DNA from: Serinicoccus kebangsaanensis
GTDB taxonomy: Bacteria > Actinomycetota > Actinomycetes > Actinomycetales > Dermatophilaceae
NCBI RefSeq assembly: GCF_008919445.1
Contig: NZ_VSLG01000001.1
Span: 1-64,000 of the forward strand
DNA: 64,000 nt
Direction: 5' to 3'
In this document: positions 8,702-22,443 of the stretch, in pieces
Layout: each line of letters opens with the position of its first letter
Numbering within the stretch: position 1 is the stretch's first letter
Notes under the pieces: generated by a model
Database searches by the model: none
What the model was told of the DNA's origin: nothing
Seen by the model: the letters and a program-made list of their open reading frames with translations, nothing else
Position numbers and translations under genes: made by a program

Positions 8702-10335
8702 GCGACCACGGCCCCAGCGCCCGGCTGCTCGGTCAGGGCCTGCTGGCGGCGGCGGGGGTGGTGGCGGTGACGACGCTGCTCGCCAGGGTGGCCGGGCTGG
8801 CCCGGTGGCTGGCCTTCTCCGAGGCGGTCGGCACCACCTGCGTCGGGCAGATCTACGTGACGGTCAACCAGGTGCCGAACGTGCTCTTCGAGGTGGCCGC
8901 GGGCGGTGCCCTGGCGGCGGTCGCGGTGCCCCTGGTGTCCCGGCGCCTGCAGCAGGGGCAGGACGACCTCGCCGACCGGACCGCGTCAGCCCTGCTGAGC
9001 TGGACCCTCCTGATCCTGCTGCCCCTGACCCTCCTGGTCGCGTCGCTCGCCGGACCCGTCTCGGCGGCGCTGCTGTCCACGTCGGACGACCTGGCCTGCG
9101 CCCCGGAGGACGTGGCCCGGACGGGCCGCCTGATGCTGCTGCTCTTCGCCCCGCAGATCCTGCTCTACGGCATCGGGATCGTGCTCTCCGGTGTGCTGCA
9201 GGCGCACCGTCGTTTCCTGGCCGCGGCGGTGGCGCCGCTGCTGTCCAGCGTGGTCGTCATCGCCGTCTACCTCCTCTTCGGGGCGACGGTGGACCCGCAG
9301 GCACCGCTGGGCGAGCTGTCCGGACAGGCCCTCGTCCTGCTGGCCGGGGGCACCACCCTGGGCGTGGTGGCGCTCAGCCTCCCGCTCGTCCTGCCGACCC
9401 TCCGGGCGGGAGTGCGCTGGCGTCCGACCCTCCGCTTCCCGGACGGGACAGGTCGGATCGCCGGTGCCCTGGCCCTGGCGGGTCTGGTGACTGTGGGGGC
9501 TCAGCAGGTCTTCACCGTGGTGGTCCTGCTGGTGGCGAACAGCACCGGCGTCGGCGGCGTGACCGTGTGGACCTACGCCCAGACGATCTACCTGCTGCCC
9601 TACGCGGTGCTCGTGGTGCCCCTGGCCACCGCTGCCTTCCCCCGACTGACGGGAGAGCCGGCCGCAGCGCGCCGGACCCTGCGACGCACGGCGCTGGGCA
9701 TCACGGTCAGCGCGGTGGCCGGCGCGGCAGCACTCGTCGCCGCGCGACGCGAGGTCGGGACGGTCTTCCTCGTCCTGGACGCGGGAGCGGACGGAGCGGG
9801 TCGGGAGGCGCTGTCGGCGCTGCCCTGGGCGCTGGCGGCCCTCGCGCCGGGCCTGGTCGGCTTCGCCCTCCTCGCGCTGCTGACCCGTGCCCTGTATGCC
9901 GTGCACCGTCCGGGACCGGCGGCCGCGGGAGCGGGCGCGGGCTGGCTGGTGGCCGCCCTGGTCGCGGTCCTCGGCGCCGGTCCGGCCGCCGCGGAGGGCG
10001 TCAGCGGGGTCCTGCTCCTGCTGGCGCTGTCCTCGAGCGCGGGGATGCTGCTGTCCGGACTGGTGCTCGTCGTCCTCACCCGGCGTGCCTGGGGCCCGTC
10101 CAGCCTGCAGGGGCTCGGGCGCTCCCTCCTCGTCGCCGTCGCGGGCGCGGCGGTCGCCGTCACCCTCGCCGAGCTCCTTCCCCTGCACCCGGAGGGCATG
10201 GGTGGCGCGATCCTGGTCGGAGCACTGCGGGGACTGACGGGGATGGCCGGCGTCGCCGCCCTGGTCGCCGCCCTGGACCGCGACTCCTGGGCGCTCGTGC
10301 GCGCACGGCTGCTGCGGCGACGGGGCGGTGGCTGA
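8698..10335 (+). CDS. MurJ-like lipid-linked oligosaccharide flippase (MOP superfamily)
   Basis: 545 residues with about 14 hydrophobic segments. The N-terminal half has the MviN/MurJ pattern: TTLLARVAGLARWLAF, then VPNVLFEVAAGGALAAVAVP (the PN..R/FE..GA region) and QILLYGIGIVLSGVLQAHRR. MurJ flips lipid II; relatives flip other polyprenyl-linked glycans. The usual actinobacterial murJ lies elsewhere on the chromosome, so this is probably a second copy devoted to the product of the adjoining transferase and glycosyltransferase, which is an inference. GTG overlaps the previous stop; eight bases overlap the next gene. Confidence 0.85.
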   Translation: MSDHGPSARLLGQGLLAAAGVVAVTTLLARVAGLARWLAFSEAVGTTCVGQIYVTVNQVPNVLFEVAAGGALAAVAVPLVSRRLQQGQDDLADRTASALLSWTLLILLPLTLLVASLAGPVSAALLSTSDDLACAPEDVARTGRLMLLLFAPQILLYGIGIVLSGVLQAHRRFLAAAVAPLLSSVVVIAVYLLFGATVDPQAPLGELSGQALVLLAGGTTLGVVALSLPLVLPTLRAGVRWRPTLRFPDGTGRIAGALALAGLVTVGAQQVFTVVVLLVANSTGVGGVTVWTYAQTIYLLPYAVLVVPLATAAFPRLTGEPAAARRTLRRTALGITVSAVAGAAALVAARREVGTVFLVLDAGADGAGREALSALPWALAALAPGLVGFALLALLTRALYAVHRPGPAAAGAGAGWLVAALVAVLGAGPAAAEGVSGVLLLLALSSSAGMLLSGLVLVVLTRRAWGPSSLQGLGRSLLVAVAGAAVAVTLAELLPLHPEGMGGAILVGALRGLTGMAGVAALVAALDRDSWALVRARLLRRRGGG

Positions 10336-11473
10336 CGTGCGGATCCTCCTCGTGACGGCCCTGGTCGGTGGTGGGGTCGGACGGCACGTGCGCCAGCTCG
10401 CGGAGCAGCTGGTCGGACGCGGGCACCGCGTCATCGTCGCCTGTCCCGACCAGGTGGCGGTGGACTTCGAGATGGAGCGGACCGGGGCGCACGTCGTCGC
10501 CGTCGAGCTGGGCACCTCCGGCCCCCGGGAGGTCTGGGCCGCTCAGCGCCGGCTGCGTGCGCTGATCCGCGGCGCCGACGTCGTGCACGCCCACGGCATC
10601 CGGGCCGGGGCCGCCGCCGCGGTGGCCGGCGCACTCCTCCGCTCGCGGCCGGGTCTGGTGGTGACCTCGCACAACGCTCCTCCCGCCGGCGCCGCGGCTG
10701 CCGTCTACGGCGCGCTGGAGCTGGTGGTGTGCCAGGGGGCAGATCTCGTCCTCACCGTCTCCGCGGACCTCGCCGACCGGGCGCGGCGACGGGGGGCCCG
10801 GGCCACCGCGATGGCCGTCGTCCCGTCGTCCACCGCTGCGCCCGCGAGCGACCGCGACCGAGCACGTGCCCGGGTCGCCCTGCATCGGGAGCTCGGTCTG
10901 GACGAGGAGGTCCCGCTCGTGCTCTTCGCGGGCAGGCTCGCGGCGCAGAAGCGGGTCGACGCCGTGGTCCGCGCGCACCACACCTTGCCGGTCGGTGCCT
11001 CCGCCCCTCGACCGGTGCTGGTCGTCGCGGGGGACGGCCCGCTGGAGCGCACGCTGCGTGCGCTGGCCGCGGAGGGGCCCGGCGAGGTGCGCTTCCTCGG
11101 GCACCGGGACGACATCCCCGAGCTGCTCGCGGGCGCCGACGTGGTCGTCTCGTCGGCGGTGTGGGAGGGCCAGCCGCTGGTGCTCCAGGAGGCCCTCGCG
11201 GCGGGTGCCCCCGTCGTGGCCACCGAGGTCGGCGGGACGGCCGCGCTCCTCGGCGACGCCGGGCTGCTCGTGCGCGGCGACGGCGACCACACCCAGGTCG
11301 CGGCCTCGGTGGCGACCGCCGTCTCCGGGCTGCTCGCCGACCCGGCAGCCCGTGCGGCCATGACCGAGCGCGCCCGGGCCAGGGCCGCGCGGCTGCCCAC
11401 CACGGAGGACGCCGTGGCCGCCGTGCTCCAGGCATACCGCAGCGTCGCCGGGGGGCGCGGCCCTCGTCGCTGA
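10328..11473 (+). CDS. Glycosyltransferase family 4 protein
   Basis: 381 residues, GT-B fold. The N-terminal acceptor domain begins LLVTALVGGGVGRHVRQLAE with the glycine-rich loop, and the donor half contains LFAGRLAAQKRVDAV and VVAGDGPLERTLRAL. The E-x7-E nucleotide-sugar motif is present in SAVWEGQPLVLQEALAAGAP, followed by VVATEVGG. It is likely cytoplasmic or membrane-associated. Last gene of the overlapping operon from 148; downstream of the membrane transferase and flippase it may extend a polyprenyl-linked glycan. A start at 10337 is possible; 10328 gives the better N-terminus. Donor and acceptor unknown. Confidence 0.88.
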   Translation: MADVRILLVTALVGGGVGRHVRQLAEQLVGRGHRVIVACPDQVAVDFEMERTGAHVVAVELGTSGPREVWAAQRRLRALIRGADVVHAHGIRAGAAAAVAGALLRSRPGLVVTSHNAPPAGAAAAVYGALELVVCQGADLVLTVSADLADRARRRGARATAMAVVPSSTAAPASDRDRARARVALHRELGLDEEVPLVLFAGRLAAQKRVDAVVRAHHTLPVGASAPRPVLVVAGDGPLERTLRALAAEGPGEVRFLGHRDDIPELLAGADVVVSSAVWEGQPLVLQEALAAGAPVVATEVGGTAALLGDAGLLVRGDGDHTQVAASVATAVSGLLADPAARAAMTERARARAARLPTTEDAVAAVLQAYRSVAGGRGPRR

Positions 11474-13845
<2,372 letters not shown>

Positions 13846-13866
13846 GTTCCACCGGCTCCCACCGGC

Positions 13867-13887
13867 GAGCACATCGGCGCTGTGCTC
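13867..13887. terminator. Small bidirectional hairpin between convergent genes
   Basis: GAGCACA and TGTGCTC form a 7-bp stem around a seven-base loop between the Nudix gene and the convergent membrane protein gene, touching the latter's stop codon. Weak by itself, but correctly placed for a shared terminator. Confidence 0.5.
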
Positions 13888-14749
13888 AGAGGGGTATGAC
13901 GGTGGCGCCCAGCAACCAGGTGAGGAGCTGCCACGCGATCACGCTCAGCGAGCCCCACCCGAGGAGACCGAGGAATCCGTAGCCGCCTCCCGAGCGCCGG
14001 TCGGCCGCCGGCGCGCGGTGGTCCCGCCACCCGCCGACCTCCCAGACGGCATACGCCAACGCCCCCAGTCCAGCGGGCAGGCCGATCAACCAGAACCAGA
14101 ACCACCGGTTGCCGTGCCGGGGAGCCGGTCCGAAGAGCACCAGGGCCAGCGTGCCGCCGGCCAGGACCAGCCCCAGCAGACCGTGTGCCCGCACCACGGG
14201 GCTCTGTGCGTGCACCGCGACGGTGGACGGCAGTCCGCTGGTCAGCAGGTCTTCCTGGATCCACTCGACCTCCGACTCCACCCAGGACCCCCAGCTGCTC
14301 ACGCTTGGGGCGATACGGTCCGGCACCACCAGGCGTGGGCGTGAGCCCTCGACGGTGTAGACCACGGAGGTCGAGCCGAGATGCAGCTCGTCCATCGGTG
14401 CCGGACTCAGACTCTGTCCCGTCCACCACCGGGTTGGCGACGAGCCCGCCAGACCGGGTCGCTGCTGCACGAGCGCCACGCTGCTCACCCTCCCGTGCGA
14501 CAGGTCGTCAGCTGCCCGGGTCAGGTTGACCATATGGAAGCCCCCCACCAGCGACAGCACCACGTGGGCCACCCAGAGAAGGGTGACGGCGACGGCACCG
14601 ACCGGGCGCATCCACCGTGCGGCGCCCGTGGCGCGACCACCAGGCAGCCTGCTGCCCCGTGATGTGCCGGGGGAAGACGCGCCGGAGGCATACCCCGATG
14701 CCTGCCCCTCGTCCCGCGCAACCGCGCGCGCGTCCCGCCCTCGACCCAT
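13886..14749 (-). CDS. Hypothetical membrane protein, about four membrane segments
   Basis: 287 residues, ATG at 14749. After a basic Gly/Arg/Ser-rich N-terminus (about 45 residues) there is a membrane segment (VGAVAVTLLWVAHVVLSLVG), a 110-residue probably external loop with Trp/Ser/Val-rich strands, and then three hydrophobic segments (GLLGLVLAGGTLALVLFG, FWFWLIGLPAGLGALAYAVW and a C-terminal SLSVIAWQLLTWLLGATVIP). No family was recognised. It stands alone on the minus strand between pyrG-nudix and aspS, and its codons are less extreme in G+C than its neighbours, which may indicate acquisition or weak expression. Confidence 0.75.
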   Translation of the reverse strand: MGRGRDARAVARDEGQASGYASGASSPGTSRGSRLPGGRATGAARWMRPVGAVAVTLLWVAHVVLSLVGGFHMVNLTRAADDLSHGRVSSVALVQQRPGLAGSSPTRWWTGQSLSPAPMDELHLGSTSVVYTVEGSRPRLVVPDRIAPSVSSWGSWVESEVEWIQEDLLTSGLPSTVAVHAQSPVVRAHGLLGLVLAGGTLALVLFGPAPRHGNRWFWFWLIGLPAGLGALAYAVWEVGGWRDHRAPAADRRSGGGYGFLGLLGWGSLSVIAWQLLTWLLGATVIPL

Positions 14750-14827
14750 GCCTCAGGATGGCACGGCGTCCTTCTACCAGCAGGTCGACGGCCCGCCTCC
14801 TGGTCCTGACCGCCGGTCACCGACCCG

Positions 14828-14833
14828 TAGACT
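14828..14833 (+). promoter_or_regulatory. -10 box of aspS
   Basis: TAGACT lies about 230 bases before the aspS ATG, so the mRNA would begin near 14840, just before the T-box structure. The rest of the gap between 14750 and the -10 box shows nothing else recognisable. Confidence 0.6.
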
Positions 14834-14843
14834 GGGCGCTGTT

Positions 14844-15003
14844 CCCGGGGCGGCGTGACGAGCCGCGGGTCCGGCGCGACGGCATACACCGGCCGCGCGG
14901 GACCACCCGAGGCACCGCGCGTCCGGCGTCACCGACGAGAGGCCGAGGAACCCCTCGGCAAAGGTGTGGTGGCACCGCGACCTGGCCCCCGCCCACACCT
15001 CCC
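14844..15003 (+). ncRNA. T-box leader of aspS with an ultrashort stem I (tRNA-Asp sensor)
   Basis: All parts of a T-box RNA can be drawn. Stem I is short: CCCG 14844-47 with CGGG 14866-69, a GGG bulge, then CGGC 14851-54 with GCCG 14862-65, closing a GTGACGA loop that holds the Asp codon GAC (14857-59). A stem II-like pairing is CGCGCGG 14894-900 with CCGCGCG 14915-21. Stem III is GCCGAGG 14942-48 with CCTCGGC 14953-59. The antiterminator-type helix pairs GGTGTGG 14963-69 with CCACACC 14993-99 and GCG 14977-79 with CGC 14990-92, leaving the canonical 7-base bulge TGGCACC (14970-76). TGGC is complementary to the GCCA end of tRNA-Asp. No terminator precedes the gene, and CACCTCCC (14996-15003) can partly pair with the GAGAGG ribosome binding site, so control is probably translational, as in actinobacterial ileS T-boxes. 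Confidence 0.88.
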
Positions 15004-15061
15004 GGGCTGCCTTCGCGTCAGGGCAGCGTCCCTGCGCGGACCGACCCGAGAGGAATCGCTC

Positions 15062-16879
15062 ATGCTGCGCACGCACGACGCCGGGGCCCTGCGCCCCGAG
15101 CACGTCGGATCGACCGTCACCCTCACCGGCTGGGTGGCCCGACGCCGCGACCACGGCGGTGTCGCCTTCATCGACCTCCGCGACGCCAGCGGCGTCGTGC
15201 AGGTCGTCGCCCGCGACGAGGTGCTCACCGGGACCGCCCACGACCTGCGCAGCGAGTACTGCGTCAAGGTGGTCGGCGAGGTGACCGCCCGCGCCGACAA
15301 GGACGTGAATCCCGAGCTGCCGACCGGCGGGATCGACGTCGTCGCCGCCGAGATCGAGGTGCTCAGCGAGGCGGCGCCGCTGCCGTTCCAGATCGACGAG
15401 CGGGTCAGCGTGGGCGAGGAGGCGCGGCTGCGGCACCGCTACCTGGACCTGCGCCGTCCCGGTGCCAGCTCGGCCGGCGCGAACCTGAGGCTGCGGTCCA
15501 AGGTCAACGCCGCGGCACGCAACCTGCTCGCCGAGCGTGACTTCGTCGAGGTCGAGACGCCCACCCTGACCCGCTCGACCCCGGAGGGCGCGCGCGACTT
15601 CCTCGTCCCGGCGCGGCTGCAGCCGGGCAGCTGGTATGCGCTCCCGCAGTCCCCGCAGCTGTTCAAGCAGCTGCTCATGGTCGCGGGGATGGAGCGCTAC
15701 TACCAGATCGCCCGGTGCTACCGGGACGAGGACTTCCGCGCCGACCGCCAGCCGGAGTTCACCCAGCTGGACATCGAGATGAGCTTCGTCGAGCAGGACG
15801 ACGTCATCGAGCTCGGCGAGGCGATCGCGGCGGCCGTGTGGCGCACCATCGGGGTCGAGCTGACCACGCCCTTCCCCCGGATGACCTACGCCGAGGCGAT
15901 GCGGCGCTACGGCAGCGACAAGCCGGACCTGCGCTTCGACCTCGAGCTCACCGAGTGCACCGACTTCTTCGCCGACACACCCTTCCGGGTGTTCCAGGCC
16001 GACTACGTCGGTGCCGTCGTGATGCCGGGCGGTGGCAGCCAGCCGCGACGCCAGTTCGACGCCTGGCAGGAGTGGGCCAAGCAGCGCGGGGCCAAGGGCC
16101 TGGCCTATGTCACCGTCGCGGAGGACGGCACCCTGGCCGGACCGGTCGCCAAGAACCTCTCGGACGCGGAGCGCGAGGGTCTGGCCGCCCACGTCGGGGC
16201 GCGGCCCGGTGACTGCGTCTTCTTCGCCGCCGGAGCCACCAAGCCGTCCCGGGCTCTCCTGGGCGCGGCGCGGCTGGAGATCGCCCGCCGGTGCGAGCTG
16301 GTCGACGAGGACGCCTGGAGCTTCCTGTGGATCGTCGACGCGCCGCTCTTCGAGCCGGCGTCCGAGGCGGTCGCGGCGGGAGACGTGGCCGTGGGTGCGG
16401 GAGCCTGGACCGCGGTGCACCACGCCTTCACCTCGCCCAAGGCCGAGTTCCTCGACAGCCTGGAGTCCGACCCGGGCGCCGTCCTCGCCTATGCCTACGA
16501 CCTGGTGTGCAACGGCAACGAGATCGGCGGTGGGTCGATCCGTATCCACCGACGGGACGTGCAGGAGCGGGTCTTCGGCGTCATGGGACTGTCCCCCGAG
16601 CAGGCGGAGGAGAAGTTCGGCTTCCTGCTCGAGGCGTTCAAGTTCGGAGCGCCGCCGCACGGCGGCATCGCCTTCGGATGGGACCGGATCGTCGCGCTCC
16701 TGGCCGGGACGGACTCCATCCGCGACGTCATCGCCTTCCCGAAGTCGGGTGGCGGGTTCGACCCGCTCACGGCAGCACCGGCCCCCATCACCGTCGAACA
16801 GCGCAAGGAGGCAGGCGTGGATGCCACGCCCGAGCCGGCGACGACCGAGGCGGTCGACGGGTCGGGGAGCCCGGCCTGA
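15062..16879 (+). CDS. aspS: Aspartyl-tRNA synthetase
   Basis: 605-residue class II synthetase of the bacterial type. The N-terminal OB-fold anticodon-binding domain ([20 protein letters not shown]) is followed by the catalytic core with motif 2 ([20 protein letters not shown]), the bacterial GAD insertion (about residues 300-410) and motif 3 ([15 protein letters not shown]). ATG at 15062 has GAGAGG nine bases upstream. Expression is likely governed by the T-box leader, which would raise AspRS when tRNA-Asp is uncharged. The frame is open further upstream, but the conserved N-terminus starts at this ATG. The next gene follows after one base. Confidence 0.97.
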   Translation: MLRTHDAGALRPEHVGSTVTLTGWVARRRDHGGVAFIDLRDASGVVQVVARDEVLTGTAHDLRSEYCVKVVGEVTARADKDVNPELPTGGIDVVAAEIEVLSEAAPLPFQIDERVSVGEEARLRHRYLDLRRPGASSAGANLRLRSKVNAAARNLLAERDFVEVETPTLTRSTPEGARDFLVPARLQPGSWYALPQSPQLFKQLLMVAGMERYYQIARCYRDEDFRADRQPEFTQLDIEMSFVEQDDVIELGEAIAAAVWRTIGVELTTPFPRMTYAEAMRRYGSDKPDLRFDLELTECTDFFADTPFRVFQADYVGAVVMPGGGSQPRRQFDAWQEWAKQRGAKGLAYVTVAEDGTLAGPVAKNLSDAEREGLAAHVGARPGDCVFFAAGATKPSRALLGAARLEIARRCELVDEDAWSFLWIVDAPLFEPASEAVAAGDVAVGAGAWTAVHHAFTSPKAEFLDSLESDPGAVLAYAYDLVCNGNEIGGGSIRIHRRDVQERVFGVMGLSPEQAEEKFGFLLEAFKFGAPPHGGIAFGWDRIVALLAGTDSIRDVIAFPKSGGGFDPLTAAPAPITVEQRKEAGVDATPEPATTEAVDGSGSPA

Positions 16880-16880
16880 C

Positions 16881-17438
16881 ATGGGCGCCGTCGACCCGTT
16901 GGCCTGGGTCGCCCCCACGGCCGTGGTCACGGGTGACGTCAGCATCGGCCCCGGCAGCAGGGTGCTCGCCGGGGCAGTGCTGCACGGCGACCTCGGGCCG
17001 GTCCGGATCGGTGCCGACGTGCTGGTGATGGAGAACGCGGTGCTGCGTGGGCGGGCGAACCATCCGTTGACGATCGGCGACGCGGTGCTGGTCGGTCCGC
17101 ACGCGCACCTCAACGGCACGGTGGTCGAGGACGAGGTGTTCGTGGCCACCGGCGTGTCGATGTTCCCCGGCTCCCGGGCGGGGCGGGGCAGCGAGCTGCG
17201 GATCAACAGCGTGCTGCACGTCAACTCGAGGCTGGAGCCGGAGAGCGTCGTGCCGATCGGGTGGATCGCGTCCGGAGATCCCGCTCAGCTGTTCTCGCCG
17301 GACCAGGCGGAGGAGTGGTGGCAGGTGCAGGAGGGACTGGACTTCCCGGGCACGGTCTACGGCGTGCCGCGCGGGACGTCCATGCGGGAGATCATGCGGC
17401 GCCAGTGCCAGGTCTTCGGTCCCCAGGAGGCGGACTGA
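16881..17438 (+). CDS. Left-handed beta-helix protein, gamma-carbonic-anhydrase-like
   Basis: 185 residues built mainly of hexapeptide repeats (APTAVVTGDVSIGPGSRV through VEDEVFVATGVSMF). Histidines in RANHPLTIGDAVLVGPHAHL occupy the positions of the metal ligands in the YrdA/CaiE/gamma-carbonic-anhydrase group, so a metal site is plausible; true carbonic anhydrase activity is often absent in this group. A C-terminal helical tail (DQAEEWWQVQEGLDFPGTVY) follows. The ATG is one base after the aspS stop, implying co-transcription. Precise role unknown. Confidence 0.85.
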   Translation: MGAVDPLAWVAPTAVVTGDVSIGPGSRVLAGAVLHGDLGPVRIGADVLVMENAVLRGRANHPLTIGDAVLVGPHAHLNGTVVEDEVFVATGVSMFPGSRAGRGSELRINSVLHVNSRLEPESVVPIGWIASGDPAQLFSPDQAEEWWQVQEGLDFPGTVYGVPRGTSMREIMRRQCQVFGPQEAD

Positions 17439-17449
17439 CGCTCGTGCCG

Positions 17450-17504
17450 AGTGGCCCAGTTCGGTCGGGGACTGGCCCGCCCGCGCCGACCGGAGTGGGC
17501 CACT
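17450..17504. terminator. Large imperfect palindrome between convergent genes
   Basis: AGTGGCCCAGTTCGGTCG (17450-67) is nearly the reverse complement of CGACCGGAGTGGGCCACT (17487-504), differing at two positions, and would form a long hairpin with a 19-base loop. It fills the gap between the beta-helix gene and the minus-strand GNAT gene and is best read as a bidirectional terminator. Confidence 0.7.
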
Positions 17505-17516
17505 GGGCGACGTGCG

Positions 17517-18293
17517 TCAGCCTCGCGGGGCGAGCATCCGCGAGTGCCAGGCGCGCGCGGTGCGGTAGCCCAGCCCCGCATACAGCCGACGAGCCGCGTC
17601 GTTGTCGCTGAACATCCCGAGCGTGCACACCCCGTGCGCCTCCAGCGCCCACCGGGTGAGCGCCGCGCTGACCACCCGGGCCAGCCCCGCGCCACGGCGC
17701 TCGACCGCCGTCACGATCCCGGCGAGGTGGGGTATGCCGGTGGCCTCGAGCTCGGCACCGCCGATCGCGATCAGCTGACCGGACTCGTCACGCAGCCCGA
17801 CCCAGCGGTGGACCCGACCGGTCCCGACCTCGGTCCAGACCCGCGGGTTGTTCGCCCGGGTGAACTCCTCCAACTCGACAGCGTCCCGACCGTCGTCGAG
17901 GGGTATGACGTCGCGCTCGCGGGCGTCGACGTCCGGCAGGGTGGTGGTCCACATCCACTCCCAGTCGCCACCGTCACCCAGGTCCAGGACCCGGTGCGCG
18001 ACCGCGGCGTGCTCCTGCGGCACGGAGACCGATCGTGAGCCGAGGCGTCCGAGGTGCTCCCCGTCGCGCAGCGCCACTAGCGCGGCGGCCATCCGGTCGG
18101 GCTCGTCGACCGCAGGCATACCGGCGCGCAGCGGCGCGACCCAGAAGCCCGGTCGGTGACCCGTGCGCTGCACCAGGGCCACCCCCTGGTGCAGCCACAC
18201 CTCGCCCGGCAGCGGGTCCGGCAGCGCCCACCGCACCCAGGGGTCACCGCCGGAGAGCGCCAGCAGGTCGGCGTGCCGGGTCAGTCGGTCCAC
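17517..18293 (-). CDS. GNAT-family N-acetyltransferase
   Basis: 258 residues from a GTG at 18293. The C-terminal half is a GNAT fold: strand [20 protein letters not shown], the acetyl-CoA loop [20 protein letters not shown] (Q/R-x-x-G-x-G/A form) and [20 protein letters not shown]. The N-terminal 120 residues are a second alpha/beta region, possibly a degenerate GNAT repeat. Substrate unknown. Only 18 bases separate its start from the divergent rarA start, so both mRNAs must have very short or no leaders, and neither shows a ribosome binding site. Confidence 0.87.
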   Translation of the reverse strand: MDRLTRHADLLALSGGDPWVRWALPDPLPGEVWLHQGVALVQRTGHRPGFWVAPLRAGMPAVDEPDRMAAALVALRDGEHLGRLGSRSVSVPQEHAAVAHRVLDLGDGGDWEWMWTTTLPDVDARERDVIPLDDGRDAVELEEFTRANNPRVWTEVGTGRVHRWVGLRDESGQLIAIGGAELEATGIPHLAGIVTAVERRGAGLARVVSAALTRWALEAHGVCTLGMFSDNDAARRLYAGLGYRTARAWHSRMLAPRG

Positions 18294-18298
18294 GGGGT

Positions 18299-18304
18299 TA
18301 GCCT
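18299..18304 (+). promoter_or_regulatory. -10 box of rarA, leaderless
   Basis: TAGCCT ends seven bases before the rarA GTG, giving a leaderless transcript. It lies within the 18-base gap between two divergent start codons, so the two promoters must overlap each other's coding start. No comparable TANNNT box was found for the minus strand. Confidence 0.55.
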
Positions 18305-18311
18305 GGCACCC

Positions 18312-19688
18312 GTGTCCGACCTGTTCACCTCTGCCCAGACCACGGGCGACGCCAGCGGTGCGCTGGTCGCGCCGCTCGCGGTCCGGATGCGACCGCAGCA
18401 GCTGGACGAGGTGGTCGGCCAGCGGGAGGCGCTGCGACCGGGGTCTCCGCTCCGCCGCCTGATCGAGGGCGCCGCAGGTGCGGCAGGGCCGCTCTCGGCG
18501 ATCCTCTGGGGGCCTCCGGGCACCGGCAAGACCACCCTCGCCCATCTCGTGGCGCAGGCGGCCGACCGCACCTTCGTCGAGCTGTCCGCCGTGACCGCCG
18601 GGGTCAAGGACGTGCGGGCGGTGATGGACCACGCCGTGCAGGAGCGGTCGCTGCACGGGCGCCAGACCGTCCTCTTCCTCGACGAGATCCACCGGTTCAC
18701 CAAGGCCCAGCAGGACGCCCTGCTGCCCGGCGTGGAGAACCGCACGGTGATCCTCGTGGCGGCCACGACCGAGAACCCCTCCTTCTCGATCATCGCGCCG
18801 CTGCTGTCCCGGTCCGTCCTGGTCACCCTGAGCTCGCTGGACGACGACGACGTGCGCGACGTCATCTCCCGCGCGCTGACGGACGAGCGCGGTCTCGCGG
18901 GCGCCTACACGCTGGGGGAGGAGGCGACGGAGCACGTCGTCCGGATGGCGGGCGGGGACGCCCGACGCGCACTCACCACGCTGGAGGCGGCCGCCGGTGT
19001 CGCCGCGGACGAGCGGCCTGCCGGGCGCGAGGACGACGTGACCGACATCGCGCTCGCCCAGGTGGAGCAGGCCATGGCGCAGGCGGCGGTCCGCTACGAC
19101 CGTGCGGGCGACCAGCACTACGACGTCGCCAGCGCCTTCATCAAGTCGATGCGGGGCTCGGACGTCGACGCCGCGCTGCACTACCTCGCGCGCCAGCTCG
19201 AGGCCGGCGAGGACCCACGGTTCATCGCCCGCCGGATCCTCATCGCCGCCAGTGAGGACGTCGGCATGGGCGACCCGACCGCGTTGCAGACTGCGGTCGC
19301 CGCCCTGCACGCCGTCGCCCAGATCGGGATGCCCGAGGCCCGGATCATCCTCGCCCAGGCCGTGGTGCACAACGCGCTGGCGCCGAAGTCGAACGCCGCC
19401 TACTCCGCCGTCAACGCCGCGATCGCTGACGTGCGGGCCGGCAAGGGCGGCCCGGTGCCGCCGCACCTGCGGGGGACGGGGTATGCCGGTGCCGCGCGGC
19501 TCGGGCACGGCGAGGGGTACCACTACACCCACGACGAGCCGGCCGGGGTGGGGGAGCAGCAGTTCCTCCCGGACGACCTCGTCGGGGCCGACTACTACCA
19601 GCCGACGAACCGTGGCTGGGAGGAGCGCCTGGGCCCCCGCTGGCGTGAGCTGCGCCGGATCATCCGCGGGGAGCCGGGCGGGGACTGA
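18312..19688 (+). CDS. rarA: Replication-associated recombination protein RarA (MgsA)
   Basis: 458-residue AAA+ ATPase of the clamp-loader-like RarA/WHIP family, acting at stalled replication forks. Walker A is [15 protein letters not shown], Walker [10 protein letters not shown], sensor 1 [10 protein letters not shown], and the arginine-finger region is [10 protein letters not shown]. The C-terminal tetramerisation part includes [20 protein letters not shown] and [12 protein letters not shown]-like sequence ([12 protein letters not shown]). The open frame extends upstream, but GTG at 18312 gives the family N-terminus (SDLFTS...[17 protein letters not shown]) and matches the leaderless promoter. 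Conserved position before alaS. Confidence 0.96.
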   Translation: MSDLFTSAQTTGDASGALVAPLAVRMRPQQLDEVVGQREALRPGSPLRRLIEGAAGAAGPLSAILWGPPGTGKTTLAHLVAQAADRTFVELSAVTAGVKDVRAVMDHAVQERSLHGRQTVLFLDEIHRFTKAQQDALLPGVENRTVILVAATTENPSFSIIAPLLSRSVLVTLSSLDDDDVRDVISRALTDERGLAGAYTLGEEATEHVVRMAGGDARRALTTLEAAAGVAADERPAGREDDVTDIALAQVEQAMAQAAVRYDRAGDQHYDVASAFIKSMRGSDVDAALHYLARQLEAGEDPRFIARRILIAASEDVGMGDPTALQTAVAALHAVAQIGMPEARIILAQAVVHNALAPKSNAAYSAVNAAIADVRAGKGGPVPPHLRGTGYAGAARLGHGEGYHYTHDEPAGVGEQQFLPDDLVGADYYQPTNRGWEERLGPRWRELRRIIRGEPGGD

Positions 19689-19714
19689 CGGCATACCCGC
19701 CGGCGGCGGTCGTC

Positions 19715-19720
19715 TAGAGT
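19715..19720 (+). promoter_or_regulatory. -10 box of alaS
   Basis: TAGAGT about 33 bases before the alaS ATG. A ribosome binding site GAGGAGA (19744-19750) sits just before the start. The short leader leaves no room for a T-box like that of aspS. Confidence 0.55.
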
Positions 19721-19752
19721 GGATCAGTCCCGATCCGCCTCGTGAGGAGACC

Positions 19753-22439
<2,687 letters not shown>

Positions 22440-22443
<4 letters not shown>

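Noticed and set aside
19721-19752. T-box upstream of alaS
   Set aside because: The leader is too short and has no TGGN bulge motif; only aspS shows the T-box architecture.
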